From Cohnella xylanilytica (GTDB taxonomy: Bacteria; Bacillota; Bacilli; Paenibacillales; Paenibacillaceae), in the NCBI RefSeq assembly GCF_014212175.1, contig NZ_JACJVR010000066.1, forward strand, positions 1-36,293: a stretch of 36,293 nucleotides of DNA. Direction: 5' to 3'. Shown here piece after piece: positions 32,376 through 36,293 of this stretch (within the stretch, counting starts at the first letter, position 1; each line of letters starts with the position of its first letter). A program made the position numbers and the translations under genes. A model generated the notes under the pieces. That model worked only from the letters and a program-made list of their open reading frames with translations. It did not search any database and was not told where the DNA came from.

Positions 32376-32951
32376 CTAAGCCCCAACCGACGTCCCCAGC
32401 CCGGCCGCCGAACGCGAATTCAGCTTGCCGGTCCAGATGCAATAGCCCATGCCGACGTACGTGAGTCCCCAGAACAGGGCGAACAGCTTGTTGTCCTCGA
32501 ACGGGATGACCGCGCTGAGGAGCATGAGCACGTGCAGGTAGAACACCCAGCGCGGGAATACGTTGGCCCGGTAGGTCACGATAGCGAACAGCAGCGTTCC
32601 GCCCGTCAGCGCGATCATGCTGCCCATGCCGGAGATCGCCGCTGCCAGACTGTCCGGCTCGGGCGCCGACGGGTCCATGATGAATGTCGTGAAGAGCAAG
32701 GCCGTCGTGAAGATGTTGCCGATGAGAATGCCCAACACGCTGACGAATCCGAGCACGCCCGATTCTCTCGCCTGCACCTGATAGAGAACGATCGAGCAGA
32801 ACGACATGAGGATGCACGCGACGTAGCCGAACGTCAGCTCCTGCGCGCTGTCCGTCCCCCAGACATAAGCCGCCGGGGTCATGCCCATTCTCGCGATCCC
32901 CGCGAGCAACACGATCATTCCAAGCCATCTTACCCATCTTAAATCGTTCAT
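32376..32951 (-). CDS. Multi-pass membrane protein of unknown function
   Basis: A 191-residue hydrophobic protein with about six predicted membrane segments, among them WLGMIVLLAGIARMGM (near 9-24), FGYVACILMSFCSIVLY (about 41-57) and MIALTGGTLLFAIVTY (about 112-127). I do not recognise a family. GGAGGG lies 10 nt before the ATG. It is divergent from the sensor kinase gene, 212 bp away, which makes it a possible target of that two-component system. It carries no motif that suggests an enzyme or a named transporter. Confidence 0.75.
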   Translation of the reverse strand: MNDLRWVRWLGMIVLLAGIARMGMTPAAYVWGTDSAQELTFGYVACILMSFCSIVLYQVQARESGVLGFVSVLGILIGNIFTTALLFTTFIMDPSAPEPDSLAAAISGMGSMIALTGGTLLFAIVTYRANVFPRWVFYLHVLMLLSAVIPFEDNKLFALFWGLTYVGMGYCIWTGKLNSRSAAGLGTSVGA

Positions 32952-33077
32952 TTTTTTCGAATCCCTCCGTCATGATTGTCGGCCATCGCCGCTTGCTTCT
33001 CATCATAAGAGCTCCCGCGAGCGGACAATAGAGCATGGAATACCCGGCAGGGCGGGAAGATGGCGACGAGCGGCAGC

Positions 33078-33114
33078 CGGGAAAACCGGGAAATTCGGGA
33101 GAACATCGGGAAAT
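33078..33114 (+). repeat. Four CGGGA direct repeats upstream of the kinase gene
   Basis: CGGGA occurs at 33078, 33087, 33096 and 33107, i.e. spaced 9, 9 and 11 bp, close to one helical turn each; three of the four extend to CGGGAAA. They lie upstream of a TATAAT at 33152-33157 and could be a regulator binding array, possibly for the response regulator encoded downstream. Confidence 0.45.
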
Positions 33115-33151
33115 GTTCGCTCCCGCATATCCAGCGACGCCGGGCCGTTAT

Positions 33152-33157
33152 TATAAT
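33152..33157 (+). promoter_or_regulatory. Consensus -10 box immediately before the kinase start codon
   Basis: A perfect TATAAT lies 6 nt before ATG 33164. Transcription from it would begin at or next to the A of the ATG and give a leaderless mRNA. No clear -35 is present, so it may be activated from the repeats at 33078-33114. If the true start is further upstream this box is coincidental. Confidence 0.4.
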
Positions 33158-33163
33158 AGGGTC

Positions 33164-35335
33164 ATGGATAAAACGAGAGGGTACCAGCTGCTCGTCGGCC
33201 TCTTCTTCGCCGTCACGGCCGCGCTGTATATCAATTGCATTCCGGCCTACTATGACCGGCTGCTGACGCAATGCATCCCGAGCGGCTGCGGCGTGTCCGT
33301 ACCGGCCTTGGTCCTGGATACGGAAGGGTTGTCGCTTCGGGCGGCAGCTCTTATTCTCGTCGCGGTCGACTGCGCGTTCACGGCGGTCTTCTATGCGGCG
33401 GCGGTCATCTTGCTATGGAAGGGCGCGCGGGAACGGATGGCGCTGACCGCCGCGCTCGCGATGGCCGCCTTCGGGACTTCGTTCCCGTCTCTGGTCGTCG
33501 TGGCGTCGGAGAACTTGGCGTTCGAGCGCTATTGGTTCCTCGGGGTCTCGGCGATCGGGTGGATATCGATCTCGCTGTTTTGCCTGCTTTTCCCGAACGG
33601 TTCGTTCGTCCCCGCTTGGTCCCGCTATGCCTTGGGGATCATCGTGCTCGTCGATGCGGCGAACTTCTTCCTCGGGGGCAACGTTTGGGATCGGCTGCAG
33701 CTGCCGGAGTTCCTTCGGTTCGCGTGGTTCCTGTCGTCGACGGTTCTCCTGATCTACGCCCAGGTGTACCGGTTCAGACGGATCTCGACGCCCGAGCAGC
33801 GCCAGCAGACGAAGTGGGTCGTGTACGGCGTGGCCGTCAGCTTCATCGGGTTCGTCGCGATCAGCCTGCTCTTCAATCCGGCCGTCTACGGGACCGTGTC
33901 CAACTTCATCCTGCTGAACGCGGCGCTGCACCTCTTCCTCTCGGCCATTCCGGTCACGCTGACGCTCGCCGTGCTGAGGCGCCGCCTGTGGGATATCAAT
34001 CCGCTCGTCCAGAGGACGCTTCTCTACGGAGCCCTCACCGTCTGCGTCGTCCTGCTGTACACCGCCGTGGTGTATTATCTGGGCGCGCTGCTCGGCGGCT
34101 TGAATCGATTCGTCGTCTCGCTGATCGCGACGGGGCTCGTGGCCGCGGTGTTCGCTCCGATGAAGGAATGGCTGCAGCGCCAAGTGAACCGGCTGATGAA
34201 GGGCCGGCACGACGATCCCTACGCGGTCCTGCTCGAATTGGGCAGCCAGCTGATGCAGCCTATCGCGCCGCACGCGATGCTGGAAGCGATCGCCCGCCAG
34301 GTGAAGGAGGCTCTGCGCCTGCCGTACGCGGGCATCGCGATTCTCGTCGAAGGCCGGGAGACGGTCATCGCCGAAGCCGGGGAGCGCAGGCAGGGCAGGC
34401 AGGACAGGCAGGACGTCGAGCTTCAGGGCTACCCGATCATCTACCGCGGCAAAACGCAAGGCATGCTGTACGCGGCCGTCCGGTCGGCCGGGGAGGCGTT
34501 CTCGGCGGAGGATCATAAATTTCTGGAGGTTATGCTGCGTCATGCCGGACCTCTCGTCCATAATGCCGATATGCTGCAGGGCATGAGACGGTTGGCCGAG
34601 GATCTGCAGGAATCGCGCGAGAAGCTGGTGCTCGCCCGGGAAGAGGAGCGCCGGCGCATCCGCAACAACCTGCACGACGACCTCGCGCCGAGGCTGGCCG
34701 CGCTGGCGATCAACGCGGCGATCGCCCGCAAGCACGTGGAGAAGGATCCGGCGGCCGCGGTCGAGATGCTGGACGAATTGCGCCAGACGATTCGCGAGGC
34801 CGTTCAGGACATCCGGTCGCTCGTCCATGATCTTCGTCCGCCGGCGCTCGATCAGCTGGGTTTGATCGGAGCGATCCGCGCCCGCATGGAGGAGCTGGCG
34901 AAGCCGGCCCGCTTGGCGGGGAACGAGGGGGACGACGGTGGCGACGGAGACGACGGAGACGAAGGAGACGACGGTGGCGGGAAGCCCCCCCTCTTCGAGA
35001 TGGACGCCCCGGAGACCCTTCCCGCGCTGCGGGCCGCCGTCGAAGTGGCCGCCTACCGGATCGCGACCGAGTCAATGGTGAACGTCGTCAAGCACGCGAA
35101 GGCCGCGGTCTGCCGGGTGAGCCTGGCTCTCGACGGCGAGAAGCGGCTGCGGATCGAGGTCGTCGACGACGGCATCGGCGCGGCCAAGCTCGGGGAGGGC
35201 CCCGGCCCGGCCGGCGGCATCGGGACGCTGTCCATGCGGGAGCGGGCCGCCGAGATCGGCGGCGATTGGGGAATCGAATGGCCGGAAGCGGGCGGGACGC
35301 GGGTGTGGGCGGTGCTGCCTTTGCAGGAAGGCTGA
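33164..35335 (+). CDS. ComP-like membrane sensor histidine kinase (HisKA_3, GAF)
   Basis: A 723-residue sensor kinase. The first ~340 residues hold about eight membrane segments, including one at the start and a WVVYGVAVSFIGF helix after QQTKWV, as in ComP-like kinases. A GAF-like domain follows (about 350-465), then a HisKA_3 dimerisation domain with the phosphorylated His504 in RIRNNLHDDLAPRLAALA, and an HATPase_c domain (ESMVNVVKHAKA, VVDDGIGAA, GGIGTLSMRERA). An acidic Asp/Gly insert coded by a DNA microrepeat (about 586-606) lies between the last two. An in-frame extension to 33035 or 33113 is possible but looks unlike a folded N-terminus. It is paired with the response regulator 28 bp downstream. 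Confidence 0.88.
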   Translation: MDKTRGYQLLVGLFFAVTAALYINCIPAYYDRLLTQCIPSGCGVSVPALVLDTEGLSLRAAALILVAVDCAFTAVFYAAAVILLWKGARERMALTAALAMAAFGTSFPSLVVVASENLAFERYWFLGVSAIGWISISLFCLLFPNGSFVPAWSRYALGIIVLVDAANFFLGGNVWDRLQLPEFLRFAWFLSSTVLLIYAQVYRFRRISTPEQRQQTKWVVYGVAVSFIGFVAISLLFNPAVYGTVSNFILLNAALHLFLSAIPVTLTLAVLRRRLWDINPLVQRTLLYGALTVCVVLLYTAVVYYLGALLGGLNRFVVSLIATGLVAAVFAPMKEWLQRQVNRLMKGRHDDPYAVLLELGSQLMQPIAPHAMLEAIARQVKEALRLPYAGIAILVEGRETVIAEAGERRQGRQDRQDVELQGYPIIYRGKTQGMLYAAVRSAGEAFSAEDHKFLEVMLRHAGPLVHNADMLQGMRRLAEDLQESREKLVLAREEERRRIRNNLHDDLAPRLAALAINAAIARKHVEKDPAAAVEMLDELRQTIREAVQDIRSLVHDLRPPALDQLGLIGAIRARMEELAKPARLAGNEGDDGGDGDDGDEGDDGGGKPPLFEMDAPETLPALRAAVEVAAYRIATESMVNVVKHAKAAVCRVSLALDGEKRLRIEVVDDGIGAAKLGEGPGPAGGIGTLSMRERAAEIGGDWGIEWPEAGGTRVWAVLPLQEG

Positions 35336-35363
35336 CGAAGGCCGGACAGGGAGGGGAGGGACG

Positions 35364-36089
35364 ATGACCATGAGAATCGTCATTGCCGAGGATCATCCGA
35401 TGTTCCGCGCCGGCGTTCGCGGCTTGCTCGCGACGACGGACGATCTGGAGGTCGTCGGGGAAGCGGCGACGGGGGAAGAGGCGGTCAAGCTGGCCGAAGA
35501 GCTGCGGCCGGCCTTGGTCCTGATGGATATTCGCATGCCCGGCATGAACGGCATCGAAGCGACCCGGGCGATCAAGGAGCGGCTCCCGGAGACGGAGGTG
35601 CTCGTTCTGACGATGTTCCGGGACGACCAGTCGGTGTTCACCGCGATGCGGGTCGGGGCGAAGGGCTACGTGCTGAAGGACGCGGACGAGGAGGAGCTGC
35701 TGCAGGCGATCCGCATGGTAGGGAGCGGACGGGCCGTCTTCGGCACGGGAATCGCGGAGCGCATGATGCACTTCTTCTCCTCGCACGCTCCGGAGAGCCC
35801 GCTCTCTGCGAATTCTAACGCGGAATCGCCGCCGGCGGCCGGTTCCGGCAAGCCCGGGCTGGCGGACGATCCGGCGTTCGCGGAGCTGACCCGGCGGGAG
35901 GCGGAGATTCTCGAGCGGATCGCCGGCGGGGAGACGAATGCGGAGATTGCCGACTATCTGGGCGTAAGCGCGAAGACCGTCGCCAACCACGTGTCGAACA
36001 TTCTGAATAAGCTGCAGGTTCTTGACCGTCACGCAGCGCGCAAACGGGTGCAGCAGGCCCGGCGGGCCAGGCAGGCGGGAGATACTTGA
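35364..36089 (+). CDS. NarL/FixJ (DegU-like) response regulator
   Basis: A 241-residue DNA-binding response regulator. The receiver domain (about 3-120) has the acidic pair in IVIAEDHPMF, the phosphorylated Asp55 in LVLMDIRMPGMNG and the LVLTMF and GYVLKDA switch segments. A long Ser/Pro/Ala-rich linker (about 138-168) leads to the LuxR-type helix-turn-helix (LTRREAEILERIAGGETNAE, then AKTVANHVSNILNKL). GGAGGG lies just before the ATG; ATG 35370 two codons later is equally possible. It is co-transcribed with the kinase. Targets are unknown; the divergent membrane protein gene is one candidate. Confidence 0.93.
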   Translation: MTMRIVIAEDHPMFRAGVRGLLATTDDLEVVGEAATGEEAVKLAEELRPALVLMDIRMPGMNGIEATRAIKERLPETEVLVLTMFRDDQSVFTAMRVGAKGYVLKDADEEELLQAIRMVGSGRAVFGTGIAERMMHFFSSHAPESPLSANSNAESPPAAGSGKPGLADDPAFAELTRREAEILERIAGGETNAEIADYLGVSAKTVANHVSNILNKLQVLDRHAARKRVQQARRARQAGDT

Positions 36090-36098
36090 GACATAAGG

Positions 36099-36112
36099 CG
36101 GGGGAACCCCCG
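36099..36112. other. Short GC hairpin after the response regulator gene
   Basis: CGGGGG/CCCCCG (36099-36104, 36107-36112), effectively a 5-bp stem with a GAAC loop, 10 bp after the stop codon. No T-run follows directly; a run of eight or more T's occurs only near 36149-36157, so termination here is uncertain. Confidence 0.35.
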
Positions 36113-36215
36113 TTACCGGGACTTCGTGCGCGGCGCGGCATGAGGTCTTTTTTTTCTACGAAAGACCATTTCGCTAACAAACTTCTTGGGATATGGAGGC
36201 AGGGAAGTCTCGTTC

Positions 36216-36293
36216 ATGGTTGCAATCGGAATCGGAATTGGCATCACAGGGTTCCGGTTCATAGGCCCCTTTTTCTCTAAACATTCCTGTATA
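36216..36293 (+). CDS. Possible start of a hydrophobic protein cut by the window edge
   Basis: An ATG at 36216 opens a frame that is still open at the end of the window, 26 codons long, reading MVAIGIGIGITGFRFIGPFF. AGGGAAG lies about 8 nt upstream. It looks like a membrane segment, but the stretch is too short to support a firm call and may be chance. Confidence 0.2.
   Translation, partial: MVAIGIGIGITGFRFIGPFFSKHSCI

Noticed and set aside
33078..33114. CGGGA repeats considered as a CRISPR or replication-iteron array
   Set aside because: Units are only 5-7 bp with 9-11 bp periods, too short for CRISPR, and no cas, rep or dnaA-box context exists.
36086..36280. 64-codon frame after the response regulator
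   Set aside because: Overlaps the response regulator's stop, no ribosome binding site of its own, composition unlike a folded protein.

Overview
The window reads as chromosomal DNA from a GC-rich member of the Paenibacillaceae (Cohnella or Paenibacillus-like). The basis is sequence style only: strong AGGAGG-type ribosome binding sites, an Lpl-type ABC sugar importer without its own ATPase gene, membrane-anchored AraC regulators of the kind common in Paenibacillus, an S-layer-homology surface protein, and intrinsic terminators with U-tracts. Coding DNA is GC-rich, while promoter regions and the first ~270 bases are richer in A+T. No tRNA, rRNA, insertion sequence, prophage or CRISPR array was seen.

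Layout. 1-1324: AT-rich left end, then a VOC-family protein and a TetR regulator, with a likely TetR operator between -35 and -10. 1419-24165: a carbohydrate-utilisation locus. It holds an AraC regulator divergent from a GHL6-like glycosidase, a membrane-anchored AraC regulator, LplB/LplC permeases and an LplA-like binding lipoprotein, a 1314-residue secreted beta-helix protein, a RhaM-like double-domain protein overlapping a 1394-residue GH2 enzyme, then another AraC regulator and a GH88 unsaturated glucuronyl hydrolase on the opposite strand. A minus-strand pair (atypical SDR protein and its AraC-type neighbour, 6891-8905) sits inside this locus and looks functionally separate.

24297-26355: a two-gene minus-strand operon (phosphodiester glycosidase, then a GT2-GtrA fusion), probably for cell-surface glycans. 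26574-28328: an Lrp/AsnC regulator divergent from an MBL-fold hydrolase that overlaps a GNAT acetyltransferase. 28603-32322: a large NHL-repeat/InlB-repeat/FN3/SLH surface protein. 32376-32951: an unknown membrane protein. 33164-36089: a ComP-like histidine kinase and a NarL/DegU-type response regulator.

How the parts may work together (inference). The secreted beta-helix protein would cut a uronate- or deoxysugar-containing plant polysaccharide outside the cell. The LplABC-type importer would bring in the oligosaccharides, powered by a shared ATPase encoded elsewhere. GH88, GH2, the GHL6-like enzyme and the RhaM-like protein would finish the job in the cytoplasm. The importer promoter has a 32-bp direct-repeat array where a -35 box should be and a cre-like site near the predicted start, which suggests activation by an AraC regulator and CcpA repression. 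The least-described elements are the structured intergenic RNA before the RhaM-like/GH2 pair, the internally duplicated RhaM-like protein, and the GH2 enzyme with two tandem GATase-like domains.
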